DNA from: Yoonia sp.
Lineage (GTDB): Bacteria > Pseudomonadota > Alphaproteobacteria > Rhodobacterales > Rhodobacteraceae
Direction of reading: 5' to 3'
DNA: 64,000 nt
NCBI GenBank assembly: GCA_023263855.1
Contig: JALQUF010000003.1
Location: 20,657-84,656 of the forward strand
Shown here: positions 41,709 to 51,839 of the stretch, piece by piece
How the letters are laid out: each line of letters opens with the position of its first letter
Position numbering within the stretch: the stretch's first letter is position 1
The notes under the pieces: model-generated
What the model saw: the letters and a program-made list of their open reading frames with translations, nothing else
Database searches by the model: none
Told to the model about the DNA's origin: nothing
Translations under genes and position numbers: made by a program

Positions 41709-43136
41709 GTGAAAGGGCCCGTTTTGGTCATCTCGACAATTGCAGATCAGATCGCCCGCACGGTTGAAGGCGTAAGCGACACACTGAGCGCCCCTTTCAG
41801 CGATCCGGTGATCCGTCTGGGCGTCACCGGTCTTTCGCGGGCGGGCAAGACCGTGTTCATCACATCCCTGGTCGCCAATCTGATGGACCGGGGGCGCATG
41901 CCGCAGCTTGAGGCCGCAGCAAGTGGCGCGATCCGGACCGCATACCTGCAACCGCAACCTGACGACACGGTGCCGCGCTTTCACTACGAAGCCTATCTGT
42001 CGCAACTGACTGCCCCGGACCCAAGCTGGCCCGATGGCACGCGACAAATCAGCGAGTTGCGCCTGTCTTTACGGGTCCAGCCCAGCGGGTTGCTGTCGGG
42101 CATCTCGGGGCCGCGCACGGTGCATATTGATATCGTCGATTATCCCGGGGAATGGCTGCTGGATCTGGGGCTGCTGGATCAAACCTATGCCGAATGGTCG
42201 CAGGCAGCCTTGGCGCGCGCCAAAAGCCGGCCCGGTGGGGACGACTATGTGGCCCTTGTCGCAGGCGTTGATCCAACAGTCCCATTGGACGAATCCGAAG
42301 CACTTGTCCTGGCTGAACGGTACACCGCGCACCTGCACGACGCCCGCGAAGCCGGTTTCTCGGATTGCTCGCCCGGGCGCTTCCTGTTGCCGGGTGATCT
42401 GGCTGGTTCGCCCGTACTTACCTTCGCCCCGCTGCCAACCACCCGCTACCCGCGCGGGTCACTGGGGCGCGAGTTCGAGCGGCGCTTTGAAAGCTACAAA
42501 CGCAATATCGTGCGGCCTTTCTTTCAAGATCATTTCTCCAAGATCGACCGGCAGATCGTGCTGGTTGATGTGTTGGGTGCCATCCACGCAGGCCCTGCCG
42601 CACTGGATGATCTGCGCAACGCAATGGCGCGCATCCTTGGGGCCTTCCGGCCCGGGCGCAACGCATTCCTGACCCGTATTTTCAAAGGGCGCAGGGTAGA
42701 GAAAATTCTCTTCGCCGCAACCAAGGCCGATCACCTGCATCACAGCCAGCATCCGCAACTGACCAATATCACCAAAGCCTTGCTGCGCGAGGCAAAAGAC
42801 CGCGCCGATTTTGCCGGGGCGCAAACTGGCGCGATGTCGATTGCGGCGTTGCGCACGACAGTCGAAGAAACGATAGAGCACAAAGACGGCCCGCTTGATG
42901 TTGTCCGTGGCCGTTTGCTTGACACAAACAAACAAGCCGCCTTCTATCCGGGCAAATTGCCCTCTGATCCGGCGCATCTTTTGGCCCCCGCGCGTGCGGG
43001 TTCGGAAAAATGGCTGGACGCAGACTATAGCATCATGAACTTCGCCCCAGCCCCGTTGACCCGCCGCCCCGGCGACGGGCCACCACATATCCGGCTGGAC
43101 AAGGCGGCGCAGTTCTTATTCGGAGATCGGCTATGA
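41709..43136 (+). CDS. YcjX-family GTP-binding protein (DUF463)
   Basis: GVTGLSRAGKTVFITSLVANL; DIVDYPGEWLLDL. Confidence 0.9.
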   Translation: MKGPVLVISTIADQIARTVEGVSDTLSAPFSDPVIRLGVTGLSRAGKTVFITSLVANLMDRGRMPQLEAAASGAIRTAYLQPQPDDTVPRFHYEAYLSQLTAPDPSWPDGTRQISELRLSLRVQPSGLLSGISGPRTVHIDIVDYPGEWLLDLGLLDQTYAEWSQAALARAKSRPGGDDYVALVAGVDPTVPLDESEALVLAERYTAHLHDAREAGFSDCSPGRFLLPGDLAGSPVLTFAPLPTTRYPRGSLGREFERRFESYKRNIVRPFFQDHFSKIDRQIVLVDVLGAIHAGPAALDDLRNAMARILGAFRPGRNAFLTRIFKGRRVEKILFAATKADHLHHSQHPQLTNITKALLREAKDRADFAGAQTGAMSIAALRTTVEETIEHKDGPLDVVRGRLLDTNKQAAFYPGKLPSDPAHLLAPARAGSEKWLDADYSIMNFAPAPLTRRPGDGPPHIRLDKAAQFLFGDRL

Positions 43137-44122
43137 CACGCGGTCCGGTATTGATTGACCTTGAAGGCACAAAGGCCGCGCAGCCCGAGGCCGCACCCTT
43201 GGTTCAGGATGACATCGAGATGCCACAAGGTGTTGCGATGCAACAGGTCGCCGCCATTGCAGCGCGCCGCCCGTCACGCCTGGCCCGCTGGTTCTGGTCG
43301 ATCACACTCGCTCTGGCGGGTTTTGTCGTCTCACTTGCCGCGTGGGACTATGTGACAGGGCTGCTCGCACGTTCGCCTCTTTTGGGGGGTATCGCGACGG
43401 TCCTGATCGGGCTGCTGATGCTCGTGTTGCTGATCATTGGCGTGCGCGAACTGGCCGCCTTTGGCCGGTTGCGCAAGCTCGACACCATTCAACATCACGC
43501 AAAAGCGGTGCTCATTTCATTCGACCTGCAGCAGGCGCGGCGTGTCGTGGGCGAAATCGAAGCGCTCTACAGCAATCGCGATGATACCGCATGGGGCCGT
43601 GCCGAACTGAAATCCCGGCAGGCTGATATCCTTGACGCAGACGGGCTGCTGGGGTTGGCGGAAACGGCCCTGCTCAAACCGCTCGACGCCCGCGCCCAGC
43701 GCGAGGTCGAGGCCGCAGCGCGACAAGTGGCGACTGTCACAGCCATTGTACCGCTGGCGCTGGCAGATCTCTTCACCGCGCTGACCGCCAACCTGCGCAT
43801 GATCCGGCGGATCGCCGAGATCTACGGGGGGCGATCCGGCACATTGGGCAGTTGGCGCCTGACACGCACGGTTCTGACCCATCTGGTCGCAACCGGTGCC
43901 GTGGCTGTCGGGGATGATCTGATCGGGTCCGTCGCAGGTGGCGGCGTTCTGTCCAAAGTATCCCGCCGCTTTGGCGAGGGCGTGATCAACGGCGCTCTGA
44001 CCGCGCGCGTGGGCGTTGCCGCCATCGAGGTCTGCCGCCCCTTGCCGTTTCATGCCACCAAGAAGCCATCGGTCAGCAGCCTTGTCGGGCGCGCCATGAG
44101 CGGGCTGTTCAACCGCAGTTAA
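43133..44122 (+). CDS. YcjF/TIGR01620-family membrane protein (DUF697)
   Basis: Two N-terminal TMs, C-terminal DUF697-like region; ATGA overlap with ycjX-like gene. Confidence 0.88.
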   Translation: MTRGPVLIDLEGTKAAQPEAAPLVQDDIEMPQGVAMQQVAAIAARRPSRLARWFWSITLALAGFVVSLAAWDYVTGLLARSPLLGGIATVLIGLLMLVLLIIGVRELAAFGRLRKLDTIQHHAKAVLISFDLQQARRVVGEIEALYSNRDDTAWGRAELKSRQADILDADGLLGLAETALLKPLDARAQREVEAAARQVATVTAIVPLALADLFTALTANLRMIRRIAEIYGGRSGTLGSWRLTRTVLTHLVATGAVAVGDDLIGSVAGGGVLSKVSRRFGEGVINGALTARVGVAAIEVCRPLPFHATKKPSVSSLVGRAMSGLFNRS

Positions 44123-45471
44123 TCAGCACGCTTGGCAGAGGCAAAAGGCAGACGCATATGCACAGCCAATCCGCCCAGCACCTCATCCCGCGCCAACAAA
44201 ATCTTGCCGCCGTAAGCGTGGATCAGATCATGTGCGATGGCCAAACCAAGCCCCGTTCCCGGCATGGATGTATCAAGTCGCTGGCCACTTTGCGTCGCCT
44301 TGGCGATCTCTTCCTTTGGGATGCCGGGACCATCATCAGCGATTGTGATCATAATCTGACCATCGTCCCGTTCTGACACATCCAACTGCACGTCTGAGGC
44401 CGCCCATTTCAACGCATTGTCCAACAGGTTTCCCATGACTTCCTCAAAATCACTTTGATCCATCCGCACGCGCAGCCCTTGGGGATAGGTGGCCGCAAAG
44501 GTCTTGCCCTCATTCCGGGCAAGGGCCTGAAAGGCGCGCTCCATCCGGCCCAGTGCGGTGTCCAAATTGGTCGCGACGCCAACTGTTGAGTCTGTGCCAT
44601 CGGCCCGCATCCGCGCAAACGACCGTTTCAGTTGGGCATCAAGGCGATCAAGCGCATCTATCGCCTCTTGTACCTCGGCACCTTCCATCTTCAGATTGTC
44701 GAGCTCATTGCGCATGATTGCAGACGGAGTCTTGATCGCATGGGCAAGGTCAGCTGCCTGCCTGCGGGACCGGCGCATGATATCGCGGTTCCGTTCCATC
44801 AACGTGTTGATGTCATTTACAAGCGGCGCCACCTCAATCGGATAACCCGCGACCTCAAGCCCGTCTTCATGTTCCCACCGGCCCGACACGTCCTGACGCA
44901 GTTTATTCAGCGGCTGCAGCACAACAGCCACCTGTGTCAGCGCGCCCAGAACACCGATGAACGACACAAAGGCGAAGGCCGTCAAAAGCGTATTGCGCAA
45001 AACGACCTGCTCTTCCTCGAAACTGCGCAGTGATGAGGCGACCTGCACATGCCAGAGCGATCCATCACTGACAGTCACCCATTGACCAATCCCAAACAGT
45101 GCTTCGCCATCAGGCCCTGCGAATTCTCGTCTTTGCAGGTCCTCTGATCGGCCAACTGGCCGCGGCAAACGCGCATCGCCAAGCGATGGTGAAACATAAA
45201 GCCCGCCGTCCGCTGTTTCGACCTGCCAATACTGGCCCGACAGCGGCACCTGATAGACCAGATCCCCGATCGCGAGGACAAGATCATTGGTTGTGTCGCT
45301 ATTGTTCCTGACCGCAACAACAGCTTGCGAGTGGCGGGTTTCGACAACTTCGACAAAGCGCGCCTGTGTCTGCGATGTCAGGTAGGATGACACACCCGTC
45401 AGACCCAAGACAATGATCGCGACAGCCCAAAGAATGCCACCCGTCACCGCACGGGCGCGCAGCGATGTCAT
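44119..45471 (-). CDS. Sensor histidine kinase
   Basis: Two TMs, HAMP, H-box DLAHAIKTPSAIMRNELDNL, ATPase motifs DDGPGIPKEEI and GTGLGLAIAHDLIHAYGG. Confidence 0.94.
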   Translation of the reverse strand: MTSLRARAVTGGILWAVAIIVLGLTGVSSYLTSQTQARFVEVVETRHSQAVVAVRNNSDTTNDLVLAIGDLVYQVPLSGQYWQVETADGGLYVSPSLGDARLPRPVGRSEDLQRREFAGPDGEALFGIGQWVTVSDGSLWHVQVASSLRSFEEEQVVLRNTLLTAFAFVSFIGVLGALTQVAVVLQPLNKLRQDVSGRWEHEDGLEVAGYPIEVAPLVNDINTLMERNRDIMRRSRRQAADLAHAIKTPSAIMRNELDNLKMEGAEVQEAIDALDRLDAQLKRSFARMRADGTDSTVGVATNLDTALGRMERAFQALARNEGKTFAATYPQGLRVRMDQSDFEEVMGNLLDNALKWAASDVQLDVSERDDGQIMITIADDGPGIPKEEIAKATQSGQRLDTSMPGTGLGLAIAHDLIHAYGGKILLARDEVLGGLAVHMRLPFASAKRAD

Positions 45472-46130
45472 GCGGTCGCTTTGATCACGTAACCTCGGCC
45501 GCGCACGGTTTCGATCAGGTCGCTACCCAATTTCTTGCGCAGCCGGTTCACAAAAACCGCGATCGTATTGGAATCACGGTCCCCGTCATGCTGATAAATG
45601 TGATCTGACAATTCTGTCCGTGACACGAGGCGCCCGGAGTTATGGAACAGATAAGACAGCACCGCGATTTCCTGCGAGGTAAGGTTGGTCGGAATACCGT
45701 TCACCATAACCTGATTGGTGCGCGTATCAAACGTCACATCATCTTTCGAAAAGACCGGTGTGGCCTTGCCTGCTTTGCGCCGGATCAGCGCGCGCACACG
45801 CGCTGAAAGTTCGGCCATATGAAACGGCTTTGTCAGATAGTCATCCGCACCGGCATCAAGCCCGTCAACGCGGTCGGTCCAGTCATTGCGGGCCGTCAAA
45901 ATCAAAATAGACGTATCATTCCCGCCACTGCGCAGGTTCTTGAGAACCGTCAGGCCATCACGAATGGGCAGGCCAAGGTCCAGAATGATCACATCATAGG
46001 GTTCGGTTTCGCCAAGGTACTGTGCTTCCGCACCGTCAACGGCAACATCAACGGTTAACCCTTCAGACATCAGGGTTTTCTTCAGTTGGCTTGCGAGCAC
46101 AGGCTCGTCTTCGGCAATCAAAATACGCAT
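45468..46130 (-). CDS. OmpR-family response regulator
   Basis: MRILIAEDEPVLASQL, VIILDLGLPIRDGL, winged-helix C-terminus. Confidence 0.95.
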   Translation of the reverse strand: MRILIAEDEPVLASQLKKTLMSEGLTVDVAVDGAEAQYLGETEPYDVIILDLGLPIRDGLTVLKNLRSGGNDTSILILTARNDWTDRVDGLDAGADDYLTKPFHMAELSARVRALIRRKAGKATPVFSKDDVTFDTRTNQVMVNGIPTNLTSQEIAVLSYLFHNSGRLVSRTELSDHIYQHDGDRDSNTIAVFVNRLRKKLGSDLIETVRGRGYVIKATA

Positions 46131-46251
46131 GTCTGCTGGCTAACGTGGCTAGGTGGCAAAAGTTTGGCGAATATGCGTCAGCAAACATCTTGTTTTTGCC
46201 TACCGCAAGTCTTTCGTTGCGACGCATTGGCAGCAAAGAATTGACAAGAAT

Positions 46252-46265
46252 TGAACAGTCGTTCA
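46252..46265. promoter_or_regulatory. Candidate operator TGAAC-N4-GTTCA
   Basis: TGAACagtcGTTCA, 12 nt before the acyl-CoA synthetase start. Confidence 0.5.
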
Positions 46266-46277
46266 TTTTCATGGACC

Positions 46278-47921
46278 ATGCTGCAATATCATCGAACCAT
46301 TTCAGAGACACGCGACCGTTTCGACTGGGATATCCCCCATGCGTACAACATTGGCGTCGATATCTGCGACAGACACGCTGCGGCAAATCCGGATTCCTGC
46401 GCAATCGTCGATATTGATCCGGACGGAAACGCCACAGAATACACGTTCCGCCAGTTGCAGGCAGTCTCCAACCAGCTTGCCCACGTGCTTTCCGAGACCT
46501 GCGCGCCGGGCGACCGGATCGCAGTACTTCTGCCCCAATGTTTCGAAACCGCAGTTGCCCATATCGCCATTACAAAAATGGGCTGCATCTCTCTGCCGCT
46601 CTTCACGCTTTTTGGACCAGAGGCCTTGCTACACAGGCTTAAGGATTCGGGTGCAAACACGATCATCACCAACGCCGGCGGCGCAGGTGTTGTTGGCGGG
46701 CTGCGGTCACAACTTCCTGATCTCAAACGCATAATCAGCATTGATGGCGTGCAGGACGGGGCTGAGGATTTCGGGGCGCTCTGCGCGACCCAACCGACCG
46801 CGTATTCCCCCTACCCCACCAATGCAGATGATCCCGCAATTCTGATTTACACCTCCGGCACCACCGGCGCGCCCAAGGGGGCACTGCACGCGCACCGCGT
46901 CTTGCTGGGGCATCTGCCCGGCGTTGAAATGAGCCATGATTTTTTCCCGCAACCCGGTGACAAAATCTGGACACCCGCCGATTGGGCCTGGATCGGTGGG
47001 CTGCTCGACGTGCTGATGCCAGCGTTGCATCACGGAGTGCCGGTGGTGGCATGCCGCTTTCGCAAATTCACAGCCAAAGCCGCATTTGATCTAATCCGCG
47101 ACCACGGCATCCAGAACGCATTCCTGCCACCCACAGCACTCAAACTCATGCGACTGGATACGCCGGATGCACCTGTGCCAATGCGCTCGGTCGCATCGGG
47201 CGGCGAAACACTGGGAAAAGAGCTGATTGCATGGGGGCAACAGGTCTTTGGCACCACGATCAACGAATTTTACGGCCAAACCGAATGCAATATGATCGTG
47301 TCATCTTGCGCCGCATTGGAACCAGCCGAGCCGGGCGTGATGGGGTTTGCCGTCCCGGGGCATACCGTCGATATCATTGATGAAGACACCGCCACACTTT
47401 GCGACACAGGCCAGGAAGGCAGCATCGCCGTCCGCGCCCCCGATCCTGTGATGTTCCTTGAATATTGGAATAATCCCGAAGCTACGGCCAAGAAATTCGT
47501 CACCATCGCGGGCGCAAAGTGGCTGCTGACCGGTGACAAAGGCTGCAAAACACCATCGGGCCGTATTCAGTTCATCGGGCGCGACGATGATATCATCAGC
47601 TCCGGCGGCTATCGCATCGGCCCTGCTGAAATCGAAGACTGCCTTCTGACCCACCCCGCGGTGCAACTGGCCGGGGTTGTCGGCAAGCCGGACCCGATCC
47701 GCGGATCCGTTGTCGCGGCCTACATACAGCTTGTCCAGGGCTTTGACGGGTCAGACGCTCTGGCGAATGACATTGCGGCCCATGTCAGAACACGGCTGGC
47801 TGCCTATGAATTTCCCCGCGTCGTGCGCTTTATCACCGACATGCCAATGACCACCACAGGCAAGATCATCCGTGCCGATTTGCGGGCACGCGCCGAAAAG
47901 GAAGCCGAAAATGAGCAATAA
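46278..47921 (+). CDS. Acyl-CoA synthetase (AMP-binding enzyme)
   Basis: IYTSGTTGAPKGALHAHR, FYGQTECN, GRDDDIISSGGYRIGPAEIED, TTTGKIIRADLR. Confidence 0.94.
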   Translation: MLQYHRTISETRDRFDWDIPHAYNIGVDICDRHAAANPDSCAIVDIDPDGNATEYTFRQLQAVSNQLAHVLSETCAPGDRIAVLLPQCFETAVAHIAITKMGCISLPLFTLFGPEALLHRLKDSGANTIITNAGGAGVVGGLRSQLPDLKRIISIDGVQDGAEDFGALCATQPTAYSPYPTNADDPAILIYTSGTTGAPKGALHAHRVLLGHLPGVEMSHDFFPQPGDKIWTPADWAWIGGLLDVLMPALHHGVPVVACRFRKFTAKAAFDLIRDHGIQNAFLPPTALKLMRLDTPDAPVPMRSVASGGETLGKELIAWGQQVFGTTINEFYGQTECNMIVSSCAALEPAEPGVMGFAVPGHTVDIIDEDTATLCDTGQEGSIAVRAPDPVMFLEYWNNPEATAKKFVTIAGAKWLLTGDKGCKTPSGRIQFIGRDDDIISSGGYRIGPAEIEDCLLTHPAVQLAGVVGKPDPIRGSVVAAYIQLVQGFDGSDALANDIAAHVRTRLAAYEFPRVVRFITDMPMTTTGKIIRADLRARAEKEAENEQ

Positions 47922-48684
47922 TGTCGTCCTCTACCACGCTGAAAATGGCGTCGCGACGGTCACGCTGAACCGTCCAGACCAGCGCAACGCGATCAATCCC
48001 GAGGTTTGCGATGCCATGCGCGACGCGTTCGACCGGATCGAAACAGACCCTGATGTGCGTGTCGCGGTCCTCACCGGCGCGGGTGCAATGTTTTGTGCCG
48101 GAATGGACCTCAAGGCTTTTGCTGGCGGTGCCGGTGACACGATTCTTTTTGGCGAATACGGCTTTGGCGGATTCGTGAAACGCCCCCGGACCAAACCCGT
48201 GATCGCCGCGATCGAGGGCGCTGCCTTTGCCGGGGGATTCGAGATGATGTTGGCCTGCGACTTGGCGGTGGCCGGTGTCTCAGCACAATTTGCCCTGCCC
48301 GAAGTGCGCATCGGCCTGATCCCCGGCGCAGGTGGAGCGGTGCGCCTGCCTGTCTCTATTCCACGTGTCCGGGCCAATGAAATCCTGCTGACAGGCACGC
48401 CTTTCAGCGCCGCCGAAGCCGCCGATTGGGGCCTGATCAACCACGCAACGGCAGACGGCCAGGCGCTCCAGACAGCAATGGCAATCGCCGCAGATATTGC
48501 GTCCAATGCACCGCTAGCGGTGCGCCATACGCTTGCCATTGCCAATCGGGCGTTGGCGGAAAATGACGCGGCGCACTGGCCCGCCAATGACGAAAAAATC
48601 CGGGATATCGCCCAAAGTGCCGACGCCGCCGAAGGCGCGCGCGCCTTTATCGAAAAGCGCGCCCCCATTTGGCAAGGAAAGTAA
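47911..48684 (+). CDS. Enoyl-CoA hydratase/isomerase
   Basis: VTLNRPDQRNAINPEV, GAGAMFCAGMDLKAF, EGAAFAGGFEMMLACDLAVA. Confidence 0.94.
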   Translation: MSNNVVLYHAENGVATVTLNRPDQRNAINPEVCDAMRDAFDRIETDPDVRVAVLTGAGAMFCAGMDLKAFAGGAGDTILFGEYGFGGFVKRPRTKPVIAAIEGAAFAGGFEMMLACDLAVAGVSAQFALPEVRIGLIPGAGGAVRLPVSIPRVRANEILLTGTPFSAAEAADWGLINHATADGQALQTAMAIAADIASNAPLAVRHTLAIANRALAENDAAHWPANDEKIRDIAQSADAAEGARAFIEKRAPIWQGK

Positions 48685-48791
48685 CACCCAAGATCTTTCA
48701 ATAAGTACAATTCAGTGACTGTATGCCGGTCTGATCTGCCACTTATATCAGCCTGCACCGTCGATCCTGTCATTTCACTCGCATTCCGCGC

Positions 48792-48819
48792 TTGGAAGCT
48801 GCGCAAACACGCATATAGT
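48792..48819 (+). promoter_or_regulatory. Candidate sigma70-like promoter of the cyclase/Crp pair
   Basis: TTGGAA, 16-nt spacer, TATAGT. Confidence 0.4.
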
Positions 48820-48845
48820 GTGCGCCGGACGAGTACGGGTGAACT

Positions 48846-51839
48846 ATGGACGACGCAGCAATGGCCAGTTCCACTTCCAAGCGGGGTGAACGCAAACAGA
48901 TTACGGCCATTTTCATGGATATCGTCGGGTTCAGTGCCGTCGCCAGCAGGGCCGATCCCGAGGATCTGGAACGCTGGCTCGAAGCCTTTTACATTCAGGC
49001 CCGCGAAATCATAGAAGCCCATGATGGCGAGGTCACAGAATATCTTGGGGACGGTATTGTCGCGCTTTTTGGACTTGAGCGCGGCGATGAACTGGCTGCC
49101 TCAAAGGCGGTCAACGCCGCCATGGCGGCCCTGCAAGAGATCGACGCAGGCTATGAGGATGAAACACCCCTGCAACTGCGGGTTGGTATTGCAACCGGCG
49201 TTGCGGCCGTCCGCACAAAGATACTCAATGATGGCCGCCCGCGCGCCACAGGGATGGTGACAACACTCGCCCAGCGCATACAAGAACGCGCAGCTCCTGG
49301 TGAAGTGATCATCTCGGAACGCACGCAAGCTTTGTTACGCGATGCCATTGCGACGGAAAAGCTGACTGGCGAACACCTGCGTGGCTTTGCAGAGGCACAG
49401 ACACTCTTTCGGCCACTGATCGGCCAACCGCAGGTCCCCCCGCAAGACCACCCATTCGTCGGCCGTGCTGGCGTGTTGCAGCGCATCAAAGACAGCACCA
49501 AGCCCACGCTGGTGGTTGGCCCGGCCGGCATCGGCAAAACGGCCCTTGCAAGACATTTGGCCGAAACCGCAACAGCGGCGACGGTCTTTGCAGCTGATGG
49601 TGTGCAAATGCGCGCCAGCTATCAGCCCTTTGTCCAATGGTTGCAGCGCGAAACCGGTCGCAATTTGCCGACCTTTAAGGACATTTCAGCACGCTTTGCC
49701 GCGCTGCCAGATACAACAAGACAGGCATTGGCATTGATCTTGGGCTTGCCCGAAGGTCAGCAGCTGATTGCCCAGCGCAGCAACGTGGCGCTGAAAGCGC
49801 TGATCGAAGAAAGTCTGTGGATGGCGATCCGCGCGACACAGGCCCAAGGCATGTTGATCTTTGAAGACCTGCACTGGCTTGATAACGCCAGCTTTGGTGT
49901 GCTGACCCATATCATCGACAGCAAGGCCGCCAGCCATTACCAGATTCTGATGACCAGCCGTCAGGACCCCAAAATCGACAAGTTTCTTGGTGATCTGCTG
50001 ATCCGTACGGTGCCCCTCGCGCCCCTTAGCGACACCGAAGCAAGCGAAATGCTTAATGTGCTGTCGCAGGGCAAGGTAACGCCGAATGCACGCGCTTATG
50101 TGATTGAGCGGGCCGAGGGCGTTCCGCTTTTCATCCAGCAAATCTTCAAACGCAGTGCGACGCACACAACCAAACGTCAGGATGTACCGGCATCGCTCAA
50201 AGATCTGATGGCGGCTCAGATCGACGCAACCGGACCAGCCAAGCCCGTCTTGCAATGTGCCGCTGTCATCGGGCGGCGCTTTGATCTTGCGACGTTACGC
50301 GCCATCGCAGCCGAGCATGAGCCACTTGAAGATCATCTTGCCCAAGCCTGTCATCAGGGTGTGCTGCAAAAAGAAGGCCCTGACACGTGGGCCTTTGCCC
50401 ATGCGCTTTTGCAGCAGGAAGCCTATCAAAGCATGTTGCGCCAGACGCGCATCAGCTATCACGCGCAAGTGGCCGACTATTTACAAGACAACCATGCCGA
50501 CGCGATCATGCGCAATCCGGCACGCCTGATTGAACACCTCAGCCTGTCGCACCAGCATATCCCGGCAATCCAGAACTATCTGATCGTCAGCAGATGGGCC
50601 TTGTTCCAAGGCGCGTTTGAAGATGCCGAAACACATGTCTTAGCCACGATCGCCCTTTGTAAGGAAGCACCGCCTGACGTGGATGTCCGCGCCCTCGAAA
50701 TCGCAGCTTACACGGCGCTGGGAACAATCCGCATGCAGATGCAGGGCCTGGCGGCTGAACCTGTCAAAGACGCCTTTGACAAGGTCTCTACCCTTGCCAA
50801 AAGCCAAAGCACATACTCTGCAGCCAATGGCCCCGCGTTTTTTGGATGCTTCAACCATGCAGTGGTGTCCGCAGACAAGGCAACAGCCGTCCGATTCAGC
50901 AACTTGCTGCGCGAAACAGCCCAATCCGCGCCCGACGGGGATCGCAACAACGAACTTCGGCTGGCGTCACTGAACATTGATACGGCGCTGCATTTCTATG
51001 CTGGTGAGTTTGACAAGGCCTCGGCTGCGTATCAGGCGTTGCGCGCAGAGTATGACATCGCAAAGCACGGCGCGATGATATGCAATTATGGCGCCGATAC
51101 CTTTGGCGCCGCCCAAATGTTCGAATGTGCCACCCGTGCAATATGTGGTGACGCGCACCAGATCACCGATTTGGTGGCGGATATCGACGCGCATCAAAAA
51201 CAGTTGAACATACCCGTGATTCAGCCTTGGGCGCAGATTTGGGGGGCCGTGCCGCTTTACTATGCAGGTATGACAGATGCAGCTGTCGCGCGTGTCCGCC
51301 GCGGACTGCGTACAGCCGAAACCCAGACATCCGCTTTCGTGCAAATGGCCGGTACGGCGTGGCTTAATATCATGGACACGTCAGAAACCTACAGCGAAGG
51401 CGGCCTTGCCAATTTTCATGGCGTGATCAAATTGCATGAAAAAAGCGGGGCCAATATCCTACTGCCCTACTTCCGTGCGCATTACGCGCTGGCGCTGTCG
51501 CGACATGACAGAACCGATGATGCCTATCAGGTCTCGCTGCAAGCCACGCGTGAAAATGCCGGAAACGGCCTGCATTGCTGGTATCCCGAGGTGCTGCGCC
51601 TTCACGCCCATATCTGCGAACTCTGTGGTGGCAAAACCGGCGCCGCCCGGTTCCGGAAAGAGGCCGCCGCGATCGCAACCGAACAGAATGCTCTTTTGTG
51701 GTTGCTGCGCATCCAATTGGATCAGCGTAAAGCGGGTGAAATCAGCACGCAGGCACTTGGCGAAACGGTCGGCCGTTTCCATCCGGCAGCCAAGATCCCC
51801 GAACTGCACTTCGCGCAGCATCTGCTGAAAACGACATGA
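48846..51839 (+). CDS. Class III adenylate/guanylate cyclase domain-STAND ATPase-TPR protein
   Basis: IFMDIVGFSAVASR and YLGDGIVALFG cyclase motifs; P-loop VVGPAGIGKTALARHLAE; Walker B MLIFEDLHWLDNASF; alpha-helical repeat C-terminus. Confidence 0.9.
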   Translation: MDDAAMASSTSKRGERKQITAIFMDIVGFSAVASRADPEDLERWLEAFYIQAREIIEAHDGEVTEYLGDGIVALFGLERGDELAASKAVNAAMAALQEIDAGYEDETPLQLRVGIATGVAAVRTKILNDGRPRATGMVTTLAQRIQERAAPGEVIISERTQALLRDAIATEKLTGEHLRGFAEAQTLFRPLIGQPQVPPQDHPFVGRAGVLQRIKDSTKPTLVVGPAGIGKTALARHLAETATAATVFAADGVQMRASYQPFVQWLQRETGRNLPTFKDISARFAALPDTTRQALALILGLPEGQQLIAQRSNVALKALIEESLWMAIRATQAQGMLIFEDLHWLDNASFGVLTHIIDSKAASHYQILMTSRQDPKIDKFLGDLLIRTVPLAPLSDTEASEMLNVLSQGKVTPNARAYVIERAEGVPLFIQQIFKRSATHTTKRQDVPASLKDLMAAQIDATGPAKPVLQCAAVIGRRFDLATLRAIAAEHEPLEDHLAQACHQGVLQKEGPDTWAFAHALLQQEAYQSMLRQTRISYHAQVADYLQDNHADAIMRNPARLIEHLSLSHQHIPAIQNYLIVSRWALFQGAFEDAETHVLATIALCKEAPPDVDVRALEIAAYTALGTIRMQMQGLAAEPVKDAFDKVSTLAKSQSTYSAANGPAFFGCFNHAVVSADKATAVRFSNLLRETAQSAPDGDRNNELRLASLNIDTALHFYAGEFDKASAAYQALRAEYDIAKHGAMICNYGADTFGAAQMFECATRAICGDAHQITDLVADIDAHQKQLNIPVIQPWAQIWGAVPLYYAGMTDAAVARVRRGLRTAETQTSAFVQMAGTAWLNIMDTSETYSEGGLANFHGVIKLHEKSGANILLPYFRAHYALALSRHDRTDDAYQVSLQATRENAGNGLHCWYPEVLRLHAHICELCGGKTGAARFRKEAAAIATEQNALLWLLRIQLDQRKAGEISTQALGETVGRFHPAAKIPELHFAQHLLKTT

